DNA of 64,000 bases from Corydoras sp. C115 (Eukaryota; Chordata; Actinopteri; Siluriformes; Callichthyidae). Each line of letters begins with the position of its first letter. The first letter of the stretch is position 1. Location of the stretch: contig JAFMOC010000002.1 in NCBI GenBank assembly GCA_019802505.1, positions 37,501 to 101,500 of the forward strand, written 5' to 3'. The translations under genes were made by a program, and so were the position numbers. Of the stretch, positions 20,136 through 32,766 are shown one piece after another. The notes below the pieces were generated by a model that saw only the letters and a list, made by a program, of their open reading frames with translations, searched no databases and was not told the origin of the DNA.

Positions 20136-21763
20136 GGTTACAAAAAACGTAAAGAAATGTGCAGACAGGTGAGGAAACAGGAATGATTAGAAGGAAGAAT
20201 GAGATGCTGAACAAACTAAAGCCAGTTTGTCTTGCTGATAGAGATGAAAACCCTCAGAGGGGAAAGGTAAGAGACTGAAAAAGTAATAGAGGGAAAATGA
20301 AAATGGAAAGTAGAAGAAGCTTGTTAGTGAAGAGAACAAAAGGTTAATACCCATACAATCACTGGACTCTGAAGCATGATTAGTGGTGCTCCATTCCTAC
20401 TTCATAGAAAACACAGAAAACCATTTTAACCTTATCCCTGTCACATGTTTCTCCGCCCTTTACCTTCAAAACATGCTTCATTTATCAGAAGTTAAAATTT
20501 TTTTTTTACTTTTTTATGTGACAATTCCTACATCTGATCTCTCTGTTGGGTCAGATTTAAAGTCAGATTGTTGTGCAAAAAACAGGATCACTTTTAATCA
20601 GGTCGATTTGAAAGAGGCTAATAGAGTGCACCTAGCGAGTGATAAACCAAAGAGCATCAATTCTAGCAGCTCGAAATGAAAGCGGCCAAAATAGTTTACC
20701 TCAGAACTAAGACAAATAAAGCTGAGAGAAATCAAACAAAACCACAGGAGAGAGCAGCATGTAAAGGAAACTAATCAATTACAAGAAGCACCCGCAGTAT
20801 AATGTCATGAAAATCACAAAACGTAGGAGGGATATAAAAAGTACCTTGTTTAGTAATTTTGTTTTCTTGACAGACTTGCTAAATAGAAGATTTGCTTCTC
20901 TGTTCCAGTCTTATTCTTTTCCTTTGAATAGGATTTTGGTGTCCTCAACTCTGACTTCTGATTCAAAAGTGCAAAAGGAAAACTGATGAAAATAGAAAAA
21001 AAACAATGAACAGAAATGACGATGTGATAAAAACCCCAAAGTCCAAAGTTTTTTGGAAAAGGAAAAAGATGGAAGGCTTGACAGTTCTGTATTTCTTTAT
21101 CCGACAGAGACTAAACCAGGAAAGGGACACAACTGTTATTCTCACTTTCGAAGATTCTGTTTTCACCAACAGGAAGATGTAATGTGGTGAAGAGAGAGAT
21201 GATAAGCTGGAGCGAGATAGAGGGAGTAGATGAGAGACTGGCATCAGTTCATTTTAAAAATCTAGGTTACCTTTCTCTGGAGAGTGAAACAGAGATGGAT
21301 GGAGAGAGAAGAGAGAAAGAGGACAGAGAGAGAGAAAGAGAGAGCGAGAGACGTAATCTGCACAGGCTGGTCAGCTAAATGTCTTGAGTAGTTTAAACTG
21401 TGTCAAAACTGAAGAGCACAAAAAAATCTGACCATATATAAAAATATAGTGACTGAGCAGGGGTGTAGAATGTTATTTTTCCATAAGTAATCATAAGTAA
21501 ATAAGTAAGTAAATAAGTAGATAAGTAAATCATATAAGATATTGAAGCCTTTTAAAGTACACTGATTATTTTTTAAGATTGTACAGTAGATATGAAACTT
21601 TTTATGATGGATTGGCAACCTGTTCAGGACAGGTTTTGCTCTTTGACCTTCAAGGGGTTAGGCTACAAACAATATTAAATAAATGGAAGAATGATTTAAG
21701 GGTTGATATCAAGACTATATGTGAGTAAGTTGTGTTATTCTACACAAAACATACTCAACCATG
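20136..21763. other. Upstream of the kinase exon, no gene seen
   Basis: This would hold the kinase 5' UTR exon or promoter if it is close. I see no CpG island. A purine-rich GAGA stretch at 21300-21352 is the only low-complexity feature. Confidence 0.4.
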
Positions 21764-21925
21764 TCTTTGTGGCATAAGCATGTTGAAACAAAAGGGTCCT
21801 TTTATAAACTATTTCCACAAAGTTAGAAGCATTAAATTATTCAAAATGTATGGCAATGTGCTTGTTTTTATACATCTGTTGAAATAGGACTGAATACCTG
21901 GATTCAGAAATAAAGAGGTGTGTCC
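21764..21925 (-). mobile_element. Tc1-like relic
   Basis: Blocks such as 'catgttgaaacaaaagggtc', 'ccacaaagttagaagca' and 'gaggtgtgtcccaata' correspond to degenerate fish Tc1-like element sequence, including its outer 'tgtcccaat' end. Confidence 0.5.
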
Positions 21926-23455
21926 CAATATTTATATCTATATGTGTGTGTGTGTGTGCACGCATATGTGTATGTAGAGGGCAAATGCATCAAGAGATGA
22001 AAATCTAGCACCAGAAAGGGAGGGATGGTATTAGCACAAAGTAAGAGATAGAGGGAGTAAGAGGTTGAAGGTCTAATTATGTAAAATGTAGGTTATTAGT
22101 CTCCTGATGAGGACACTATACACAAGTTAATTAACAATTATAATTAGCAAGATTGTTAGAAAGCAAAATGGTGTCATTGGACCAGTGTTAACATGGGGCA
22201 TCAGTGTGCACTTTCATTTGTGCATGTGAGGATGATGAATCATTAGGATTAGATAATTTAACAGAAGTGTTGTAAAGGCCAAGTCAAGATCAAGGATCAC
22301 ACAGTCCAGTGAATACATCTATACTCATATCAACAATTATCAATATACATGAGTTTTAGTCATTTGTGGTGAAGGTCTTTAAGGTGAATATATTTTAGTG
22401 CTCATGTATTTATTTTAAAACAGCATCAATTGTTTTAAGCATATGGCCATTAGGTATTCAGCTGGTATGCTGTTTTTAACCTTTGGGAGATCCTGCCACA
22501 ATACATTTAAGGATTTTCCATCTTTGCATGTACTTACAAACAGACTCAGTGATGTTGACATCATGTCTTAGTCAGGGCTAAATTATGTGTTAAAGATCAA
22601 TGTCATAATGGTCAATTCATTTAAACCAGTTGGGTGACTCTGATGGAACTGAACAATGAATAAAACTCTGCCTGATCTCAGCAGTAATGGGACTCTACAA
22701 ATATACATTTACAAACTTGTAAGAATTTGCCAACATACATTTTTATATAATGCAATTATTATTCCATATAGGTGCTTCCAACCTTTCAGTACATGCAAAC
22801 AAACCATGAAAAAAACACCCTTTCACCAAGGAAATCAAATCAAGCACTTTTTAACTGTAAGGTATCATCAGAAAGCAATTTGACTTCTGTCAGATGGAAA
22901 CATCATCAATTTTGACTTATCAGTCTAGAGCACCTGTTGATAAATATTTGCACTTAGTCAAGCCCAGCCTTTGTGGAAAAATTAAAAACCATTTTTTCTT
23001 CAAATTCCTAAAGGGCCACCATGTGTAATGCCAGAAATAGAGGCAGTTGTATATAAAAACATTCTGTATATACATATACATAGAACTAAATAGACAGCTA
23101 TACATAAAGCAATTTTGGACATACTTTCAAAATTGTCTTATGAAAAGGTTGAGTTGATATAAATTGAATATCCCTATTTGAATAATTTTCTAATTCATAT
23201 CATGACAAAAACTACCCAAGTAAAGAAAAAAAACAGTCCACATTCCATGTGCAGAAGTTATCACTTTAAAATGAACAATCAGTCAATCAAAAAAAAAATC
23301 AAGAACTTCAAGTGCAGTTGCAAAGGTTTTTGAATGAGAATGAGGGAATGAGAATAATGCACCAATCAAATAATACCTGTGGTGCTACTATTGTGGTCCT
23401 GACCATTAGAGAACATAGTAAATGAGACACAGTATGTATTGTAGTCCACAAACAG

Positions 23456-23457
<2 letters not shown>
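21926..23457. other. Intergenic, no gene seen
   Basis: AT-rich spacer between the kinase and receptor genes with a short TG tract near 21943. No recognisable protein or repeat. Confidence 0.45.

Positions 23458-23511
<54 letters not shown>
23458..23511. repeat. (TG)n microsatellite
   Basis: About 27 uninterrupted TG units. Confidence 0.97.
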
Positions 23512-23515
<4 letters not shown>

Positions 23516-23637
23516 GCAAAAGATGTGTAAACAATTGTGATCAAATTCTGAAAGAGCAATCTGATATGTAAATTAAACATGAACATTGAAGACAGTCTGA
23601 CTTTATTCATGTTTTTAATTCTTTAAATCCCATAATG

Positions 23638-23653
23638 AAAGAGAGAGAAAGAG

Positions 23654-23699
<46 letters not shown>
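23638..23699. repeat. (GA)n microsatellite
   Basis: A GA tract of about 60 bases with two early interruptions, 130 bases from the TG tract. Confidence 0.95.
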
Positions 23700-23702
<3 letters not shown>

Positions 23703-24058
23703 AATTAAATTGCACTAACTTGAAATGAATTAATGAAGGAGAAAAAGTAGAGAGGGTGATAATGGGGGCTCTTAACATTTCTGTTACCTCATAAAAATGA
23801 ACTATATACCCAGGAAAATGCCATAAAACATTGCATTACCACCACTCATAAATTTTTAAAAAAAACTTTTTTTGTTGTTGAAGATAAGATGCTTTAAAAA
23901 AACTAGTTTTTCAAATAATAGAAGATTATTATTTTTAATATTTTAAGTATTTTAAACCTGTAACATAATTCATATTTTTATGGGTCAAGTTTCATAGATT
24001 TTAGATCTTAAAGATACTACTGTTAACATTTTGCAAACGGCAGAATAAAAATATACAT

Positions 24059-24414
24059 TAATTCATTCATTCATTATCTCCTGCTTTATCCTCTATTAGG
24101 GTCGCGGTGGGGTTCCCCATGCCCATCCAGGGGAGAAAGTTTCGGGCGCTGGGCAGATAGACCCAGGACAGGGCGCCAATCCATCGCTGGGCACAGAGTC
24201 ACTCACACACAAACACTCTATATGGGGAAAATTTTTTTGGAGCATTCAATTGACTTGATCCATGTTTTTGGACTGTCGGAGTAAACCGGAGAGCCCGGAT
24301 GAAACCCACGCAGACACGGGGAGAACATGGAAACTCCACCCAGATGGGGATTCGAACCAGGAATCCCTAGCGCTGAGAGGCGAACGTGCTAACCACTAAG
24401 CCACCGTGCCGCCC
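24059..24414 (-). mobile_element. V-SINE copy with 9-bp target duplication
   Basis: Full-length copy in minus orientation ending in the intact head 'ggcggcacggtggcttagtg'. AATATACAT flanks it at 24050-24058 and 24415-24423. Confidence 0.92.
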
Positions 24415-24492
24415 AATATACATGAGTAAAAAACATAAATATTTTCTTTTTCAGTCTAAAGGTAATTTATATTCTGCCTCTGTACTATTTTT

Positions 24493-24529
24493 TTTAATCT
24501 TAAAAAAAAACTATTTTTTTAAGATTAAA
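24493..24529. repeat. Short perfect inverted repeat (16-bp arms)
   Basis: 'tttaatcttaaaaaaa' is followed after five bases by its exact reverse complement. It is A/T-only apart from two positions, so it is probably a chance or slippage product. Confidence 0.8.
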
Positions 24530-24765
24530 GGATAAGGATTCAACCACTTTCAACTTTATCTTATTCAAACCCTAGAATCACTTGATCAACAATATACAAA
24601 ATAAAAGTACATAAATTAAAATGACAAATATCATAAAATAAATATTACATCGAAGTTTTCTGATTTCTTATTATTAAAAATTCTATTTTAAAAGCACAGA
24701 GAACTAAATTTAATAATATTTTTGTCTTCTATATGGACAAAAACAAAATAATCTTGCAACATTGC

Positions 24766-25013
24766 AACGTGTTCGCGTGGGTTTCCTCCGGGTTCTCCGG
24801 TTTCCTCCCACAGTCCAAAAACATGGATCAAGTCAATTGATTTCTCCAAATTGCCCCATATAGAGTGCATGAGTGTGTGCCCAGCGATAGATTGGCACCC
24901 TGTCCTGGATGTATCTGCCCAGCGCCTGAAACGTTCTCCCCTGGATGGGCATGGTGAACCCCACCGTGACCCTACTAGAGGATAAAGCCGGAGATAATGA
25001 ATGAATGAATTTC
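24766..25013 (+). mobile_element. V-SINE copy, 5'-truncated
   Basis: Starts in the central region ('gttcgcgtgggtttcctccg') and runs to the (GAAT)n tail. It lacks the tRNA head, as expected from incomplete reverse transcription. Confidence 0.88.
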
Positions 25014-26240
25014 AAAGATTATAATAAGTCTTATAATAAGTCTTATTTAGTCCATAATACATTATGTGGTTTTGCACAACAGTGTAGTTTTAAAAAATTT
25101 TTTGACATACCTAAAATATATTTTTATTTAGAATTTGTTGTCCAATACCCACACCCTCCCCAAATCACATTTTTTTAACTGTTGACTAGCCCTATGAGCA
25201 TCAATCATCTAAAAGCTCATAATGAAACTCTGCCACCCCAGCTGAGTCCAAGCCCTGGCTAACTAATTGCTCTAATTAAGAAAACTGGTCTATTATCCAA
25301 TCAGATGAAATTAACCCCAGTGCATTACAGCTCTCAAAATAAATATGGTTATAAAGGAAGAGCTGTGAGGAAAAGTATAACATTATGTAGCTTAAAAGGT
25401 AAGAAAGACATATGCACATCAACATTTGGGCATGTTGCATTTTAACTAAAATTTTATGTACAAAACACTAAAATCAACATAATCCTCTTTATTACATAGC
25501 TTGTAATCATGTAATTGTACTTAAAAAATAATGTAATAATATATCTTATAATCATGAAAAAAACTGTAAAATTGTAAAAAAATAAATAAATAATAATAAT
25601 AAAAATAAACGGCTGTGTTTTCAATGCATTTAACATTTGGGTGAAATATTTATTTAAGACAATCATATGTACCAGAAGGGGAGTCAAAAAAACTTTATTA
25701 TTACATACTCCAAACTTTATCCAAATATCTGTGTACGAGAACAAAATCCGTGGCATATAGAAGAAATATCTTTGATCCTGTGTAAATGTCAGGCCAATAC
25801 ATGTTTCTCTAATCACTCACAAACGCTTCTGTTTTTCATCTTACACATTTTACAACGTGAGGTGAAATGTGAAAAAATCCTGTGAGACAAATTGAAACAA
25901 ATGTGAAGGTCAATAATAAGAGAAAAGAACATCAAACCATGCAAACTAGAGGATATCCCTGTGGATTCTGATTAATTTGTTACCGGTATCCATTGTAATG
26001 ATGAATAATGAAACAGGCACAGATTGCAAAAAAAGACAACAGGCAAAGCTAATAGAAATGTAAGTGAGAGTAAATAAAATATGAAAAAGCTACACACTTT
26101 TGCTTTCCTATTTAAGTTTTGTTTTGATATGTGCATACAGAGCACAGGACTCAAAAGAACAATATGGTGTATAATTTTGTGTGTCTGGAAGCTATTATAA
26201 TAATCATCATAATAATAATTATTATGTTAATAATAACAAC
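25014..26240. other. Intergenic, no gene seen
   Basis: AT-rich sequence with a simple AAT/AAAT stretch near 25575-25610. No coding evidence. Confidence 0.45.
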
Positions 26241-26250
26241 AAACAACATC

Positions 26251-26296
<46 letters not shown>
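26241..26296. repeat. (AAT)n microsatellite, left part
   Basis: About 17 AAT units, interrupted by the SINE that follows. The same repeat resumes after it at 26657-26682. Confidence 0.95.
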
Positions 26297-26651
26297 GGCG
26301 GCACGGTGGCTTAGTGGTTAGCACATTCGCCTCTCAGCACTAGGGATGCCCGGTTCGAATCCCCATCTGGGTGGAGTTTCCATGTTCTCCCCGTGTTCGC
26401 GTGGGTTTCCCCCGGGTTCTCCGGTTTCCTCCCACAGTCCAAAAACATGGATCAAGTCAATTGATTTCTCCAAATTGCCCCATATAGAGTGCATGAGTGT
26501 GTGCCCAGCGATAGATTGGCCCCCTGTCCTGGATGTATCTGCCCAGCGCCTGAAACGTTCTCCCCTGGATGGGCATGGGGAACCCCCCCGCGAATATAGG
26601 AAATATATAGGAAGATAGGAAAATGCAGAAGATAATGAATGAATGAATGAA

Positions 26652-26656
<5 letters not shown>
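26297..26656 (+). mobile_element. V-SINE copy inside an AAT microsatellite
   Basis: Full-length plus-strand copy, head 'ggcggcacggtggcttagtg', B box 'cggttcgaatccc', (GAAT)n tail. It is flanked on both sides by AAT repeats, so its target duplication is hidden within them. Confidence 0.92.
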
Positions 26657-26682
<26 letters not shown>

Positions 26683-28778
26683 ACACAATCCAAACACATG
26701 GTAGTAGGTGAATTAGAGATATTAAATTGCTTTCAGTTCTGAATGTGTGTAAATATGCTTGTGTCTTTGCCTTGTGATGGACTGCTGTCTTTTCTGTTTT
26801 TTGCTTTATGGATGCTGGGATAACCTCCAGCACCACACATGAACCTTATCAGGATGACTTGGTGATTTGCTCTTTTAGTTTCCATATAAGTTTCCATATA
26901 AGTTCCACCCCAAGTTTAATTTGAAAGATTTATACAAAATGCCCTTCAGAATGCAACCCTCATTTTTGCCTAGGCATAGAGCCAGAACTGCAAGTACAAT
27001 AACACATACAATTACAATGGCTTGGATAACTAAGTATCTTAAGTGTTCACATCATCATGTCTTTGGAATGTGAAAGTAAATTAATGACCTAAAAAAACAT
27101 GGGGAGATCATGCAAACACCACAAAGAATGGAACTTTGTTTGCCCAATCTATACTTCCACTGATTTTTATGCTGTAAAAGAAAGTACCATTTTAATAGCT
27201 TTTTTCTAATAATTTGCATTGTTTAATAGTTGATATACCGTACTCCTTTTTGCTTTACTTATTCTTTATTAGTTTTACTTACTGTAATGATTTGTTCTAC
27301 GATTACAAAATGTAGCCATGTTTGTGGACTATAGTACATACAGTGTTAGACCCTTTCAGTCTGTTCTCTAATGGCCTGGACCCGAATAGTAGCACCACAG
27401 AGCAGGTATTATTTGACTGGTAAATTATTTCCATTCCATTAGTGTCATTAGAGGTGTTTAAATGAAACTACAGCAGCACTACTGCACTGTAACCCCCTCA
27501 CTGTAACACTGTCACTGCAGAACTGACAATAAACAATATACCATGTGAATAAAATTGAAATAAACATAAGAAATTACAATCAAAACATTTAGAAATAAAA
27601 TAACATAGAACATTTTTAAACAATAAGATATTTCCACTTTTATATTTCTTCCATAAATGATTATACTATAATAATCTAAGCATCACATTTTTAAGCAGGG
27701 ACCTAGATCATCCTGTGCAGAAGTTACTTTGCCATCACATCATGCACCAGTACTAGCTCTAGCTCTAGTGTTACTGTCCTTTTAGACAATAAACATTGTT
27801 TAAACTAACTGTTAGTATAACATGGTTTAAAATTACATAAACATATACACATTTCTTTGCATTATACAGCTTTTATTTGCATTTATGGCTTGGATGACTG
27901 ACTGTGTTCATAGACACTTATTTCTGGAAGTGTTCCTGAGCCCATGAAGTAATTTCCAATAAAAAATAATGCTAGTTTTTCATGCTGTGCCACCTTGAAG
28001 CTTGAGGCTTGAAGATCTTGATTGACCCATGTGTGCAGAGATTTGTCCTGATTCTCTCCATCTTCAATTGATATTAAAGGCTGTATATGATGAGATCTTT
28101 AAAGTCTTTGCACTTTTATGTTGAGAAACATTTTTTTTTCAACCTGTTGCTGACATCAAATTCAATATGAGGTAATGTTTTCTATAATTTTGTAAAATGT
28201 CTTAGTTTTAACATTGGAGATGATGTTTGTTATATTGTGAATGAAAACATGAGTTCATGAGATCTCTGTTTTTATTCACATCAACAGCGTTCAACATTTT
28301 TGAAATTGGGGTTGTACCATATTACTTACTTACATTACTTACTTACGTCGTTATAAAGATGAAAATGTTTTACTTACTGATGGCAAAAGAGCGTTATACT
28401 TGATGCTACTGCTGTTATTCAAACACAAAAATATACACACTCTAAAATCTTATTTGCAGTTGTCTTTAGCCATTTCACAAAATAGTTCTTTTTCCCTTTA
28501 ATATCTCAATACATTGAGGAATAACTCCTCTATGGCCAATTGTAAAGACTTATTCTCAATGTTTTGCTTTACTAAGCAGTTGTTTGCAAAGTGACATAAT
28601 GGCATGAGGTGTGGCTTGACATTTTTAAGTTAATATAAAATTTAAGCTGCACTTCTACATCCATCTAAATGTACATACTCCCATAATAGGTTTATCTGTG
28701 GAGATGTGTTTTACTTTTATGGGTTTAAGCCCAGTCGGCTGAGACAGTGCTCAACATATTTATGCCACAAGCAAAATA
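26683..28778. other. Intergenic, no gene seen
   Basis: Two old SINE-like scraps ('tgatggactgctgtc...ggatgctgggataacctcc' near 26775-26830 and 'catggggagatcatgcaaac' near 27100). Otherwise nothing recognisable. Confidence 0.4.
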
Positions 28779-28817
<39 letters not shown>

Positions 28818-28820
28818 AGA
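28779..28820. repeat. C29 homopolymer followed by an A-rich run
   Basis: 29 consecutive C residues (28779-28807) followed by 11 A residues. The length is likely unreliable in assembly and variable between individuals. Confidence 0.9.
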
Positions 28821-28881
28821 AAAAAAAACAAGTACACTCTTAGAGAACAAACATTCTTAGCCTGCTGATGAAAACACAGTA

Positions 28882-29232
28882 TTCATTCATTCATTATCTT
28901 CCGCTTTATCCTATATTAGGGTCGCGGGGGGGGGTTCCCCATGCCCATCCAGTGGAGAACGTTTCGGACGCTGGGCAGATACACCCAGGACAGGGCGCCA
29001 ATCCATCGCTGGGCACACACTCACACACACAGACACACTCTATATGGGGCAATTTGGAGAACTCAATTGACTTGATCCATGTTTTTTGGACTGTGGGAGG
29101 AAACCGGAGAACCTGGAGGAAACCCACGCAGACACGGGGAGAACATGGAAACTCCACCCAGATGGGGATTCGAACCGGGAATCCCTAGTGCTGAGAGGCA
29201 AACGTGCTAACCACTAAGCCACCGTGCCGCCT
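28882..29232 (-). mobile_element. V-SINE copy with 11-bp target duplication
   Basis: AAAACACAGTA at 28871-28881 and 29233-29243. Its 3' part (cattatcttccgctt ... gggtcgcggggg) is the closest here to the 3' end of the Rex3 LINE at 45547. Confidence 0.93.
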
Positions 29233-29243
29233 AAAACACAGTA

Positions 29244-31529
29244 CATTACTTATTTTTTCCAAAGAAACATTTTTTTAATCTACGACAGTGATCTTAGAGA
29301 AGATTCTGCAAGAAATCAATACAGACATGTTGACCTGGGATAAACAATCCATGGCCACTTCATTAGATACATTGGTCATTTTACGATTGGAGTACCTTGG
29401 ATGTGTCTCAGTTCAAGTTCATGTCTTTATATTAGAAGAATAATCAATATGAGAAATTAGATAGTTATAGGTGTTGAACTACCAGAGAAGAGATGGAGAA
29501 TGGTGTGTCAGAGGAAAACCATGCAGAAAATAAGGATCCGGTGGTTTTAAACAATTATCCAACAAAAGGGTTTAGATAAACTAAATTGTATTTATGAACA
29601 GATGCTGCACAGTCAGGTAAATTGTTTTATTTAGCACAAACAGTATTCTTCATTCTTAAATAGGCTGGTATGTCAATAAAGTTGTTCCTGGTGCTTACTT
29701 AATTACAGTAAAATATTAATTGTAAAGACTCTAGGTCTTACTATAAAAGAAACTGTCAGTGGAATTTACACTATATGGAGAGAAGAATTGAATAACATTA
29801 CACCACCACCATGTCTATTTCACTGTAATGCTGTGTATTTATCACCCTAGCAGAATGAAAGTTTATAACACAAAAACAACTTTTTTATGTATTTGTCTTG
29901 GTATTAAAACTTTGGGATTTACTTTTTTTGTTTATTCCAGATGACACCAAGATACTGATTGGGTAAATGACACAATACTGCTTTATTTTTTTACCTCAAA
30001 CTGAATGTGTTTATTGATTGAGAGGAGACTTTAAGACAAACCACCTCACTATGTTAAAGTGTTGAATTACAATCAACCAAGTGGGCTGACCTGCTTTCCT
30101 GTATAAAGACCATCAACAGATCAATTTTGTGCTGAGAGAGAGAACCAGGAACCTTGATGCCAGAATCAGTGTTAAAAGACACTGAATGTAAAAGTAGATA
30201 AAGCTAGTACTAGTTGAGAAAAAGATGTCCAGATTGATAAAGATATCAGATTCTAGAATAGGTTTGTGTATGTATGTTTGCTATTAACAAATATGGTGGT
30301 TGAAACAATCAAATAACATAAAACTAATGCCAACATTAATTGTATTAATGAAAAATTAAGCAAACACATAATGAGAAATAGGCTGGATAATTTACTGCAA
30401 TTAGTGTAAAATATTTACAGGCCTTTCCAAGAGCATATCAATAGCTCAAAGGTTTTTGTTAAAACTCATGCATTCAGTTTAACCATCCAGCATGCTTGGT
30501 GCTTTTACCTTTAATCAAAAAATGTCCTTGATTCATTTCTTAGGTTTTACCAAAATCCCAACCATGTTACCATGTTCTTTCTGACTTAGTGCTAGACTGA
30601 TTTTAATTGCCCATTTTTCAAAGAAAATGTAAACTGAGAAAGTGCCCAGGTAAAAAAAAAAACTTGTTAAATCCATTTAACCCTTAGGTGCCAAATGTAT
30701 CAAACATCTATATTTACTTATTTATAATTAGGCATTTTTGTCCTCTATCCCTATTCTTTTTTGTACACAATATCAATATGAACAATGGGGACCACCCTTT
30801 AATATTTAAGTTCAGGTGTTTGATTTTGTTTTTACATTTGTACAGTACAATACATTTAGTTATTTAGTAGATGTTTTTTATCTAAAGCAACTAACAAATA
30901 AGAGAACAACACAATTCAGCAGTTAAGGAAAAACTGCACAGGTAAAATTAGCACAAGCCTATAAAATCATGCACATACCCACGCATTCTGGACAATCTTA
31001 TGCTTAATCTTAAGATTTTTTCCAATTCCAGCATGACTGTGTACCCAAGTGGTAGCAAAGTCCAATATACATTTTAGTGAGTTGGATGTGAAAGAGCTTG
31101 ACTAGCTTGCACAGAGCCCTGACCTCAACTACATTTAATACCTGTGTGATGATTTAAAATAGGGGCTATTATCGTTGCAAATGGGTCCAACATAAAATAG
31201 ATTAATCTTATTTTCATAAAGGTCCTCAGGGGCATTTCTGTTGCTGTTTCAAAACAAAAGTCATTTATACAAAGTATTATTTTAATTACATTTTATATAA
31301 TTTGTCAGAAAGTCAAATAAACATTTCAGTTTCAAATAGAATATTGTTGCAATTATTTGATGGTTCAAGCTTTACAAGGCTAAATGTTGCATATGAAAAA
31401 AATTCAGATGAAAAGCAATAATACAATTAGAAAAATCATATTCTTAACTTATTTCATTAGCAATGACTTTATAGGACATTCAAAACCTTTTACAATTTTT
31501 TTATTTGCTTCCATATTTTTACCATGTAT

Positions 31530-31531
<2 letters not shown>
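29244..31531. other. Intergenic, with L2-tail and Tc1 scraps
   Basis: A diverged minus-strand L2 tail at 30855-30925 ('tttagttatttagtagatg', 'tctaaagcaactaacaaat') and a plus-strand Tc1 scrap at 31030-31170 ('ccagcatgactgtgtaccca', 'agagccctgacctcaac'). No gene seen. Confidence 0.5.

Positions 31532-31590
<59 letters not shown>
31532..31590. repeat. (CA)n microsatellite
   Basis: 29 CA units without interruption. Confidence 0.97.
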
Positions 31591-31596
<6 letters not shown>

Positions 31597-32766
31597 GCAG
31601 TTGCTCTGTCAAGATGATTTGTTTTTCTATTACCCTGTAGTACATACCATACAAGACACCTTATTATTAGGTACAGTGTAGCCCAGACTCTTGCTTAATG
31701 GTCATCACATGCATTCTTTCAGTCACATTATCTATTTATTAATGCATTACATTTTGATTTGAATCAAACTGATCATCATCTTTAATAATCAATCAACAGG
31801 AGCAAGAACACAGTAGCTACTGGTCTCTGTTTTTTGCTAAGTGAGAGAACTGACGCAGAGGCAAAAGAAGTGTAGAAAACATATGAAGTCAAAAAACAAA
31901 ACATGTATAGTACATGTACTAACTTTAGCAGAATACACACATACATGAGTGTAATAAATTATTTTAAAAGATACCAGTATAGAGAAGTGAAACATCAGAG
32001 TTAACAGTAAAAATAAATGATTTAAATAATCACTGGTTATTGGATGAATCAATGAACACTACAGATCATAAAAATAACAAAAGACAAATATTTAACCATA
32101 AATAATAATTCATTATTTTTCCAAACCGTTTTTTGCACAAACAAAAAAAACAGTAAATGAAGTATGCTTTAATGGATGAAGAACATAGACTTGATTCTTA
32201 ATTCACAGGCACTAATGTTTTCACAGTCATATAGGAGGAATAAAAGTCAAAAATGTCTCTGGTGTCTAGAATTGCTACAAAGCTAAACATTTAAAACTAT
32301 TTCCTATTTCTTTAACATTTCTTTCAAGAATACAGTTTTTTTTTTCTTAGTGTACATATATAAATATATGTTTATATAATATGTATATCTTATATGTATT
32401 TATTCTATACATATATTTTAATAGAGATAAATTAAAATTTAAATAGTAAATTAATACAATGACCAATTAAATGTATAGGTTATTTAACAGCATTACATCA
32501 TACATTCAAAAGAGAGAAAAAAACATGTTAAATGTATATATCTTTTTCAGCAAAATTAAGCTACATGGGAAAAGTCAGTTCTGTACATGCAGTCACAGAG
32601 TACCATGTTAGTGCCTTCTAAGGGTAAATAAAAGTAAACACTCACAGGCTTGCACATATCCATCTGTTTCTTTAGCATCATAGCACAACTACCTCCTTCA
32701 AAAATAATAATAATAATCGTAATAACAATACTATTAATAACATTGCCTTGTTACACCTACTGCACC
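31591..32766. other. Intergenic, no gene seen
   Basis: AT-rich. The tract between this point and the receptor stop codon becomes the probable 3' UTR. Confidence 0.4.

Noticed and set aside
24493..24529. 16-bp inverted repeat as a regulatory hairpin
   Set aside because: Almost pure A/T with poly-A/poly-T arms, easily produced by chance or slippage.
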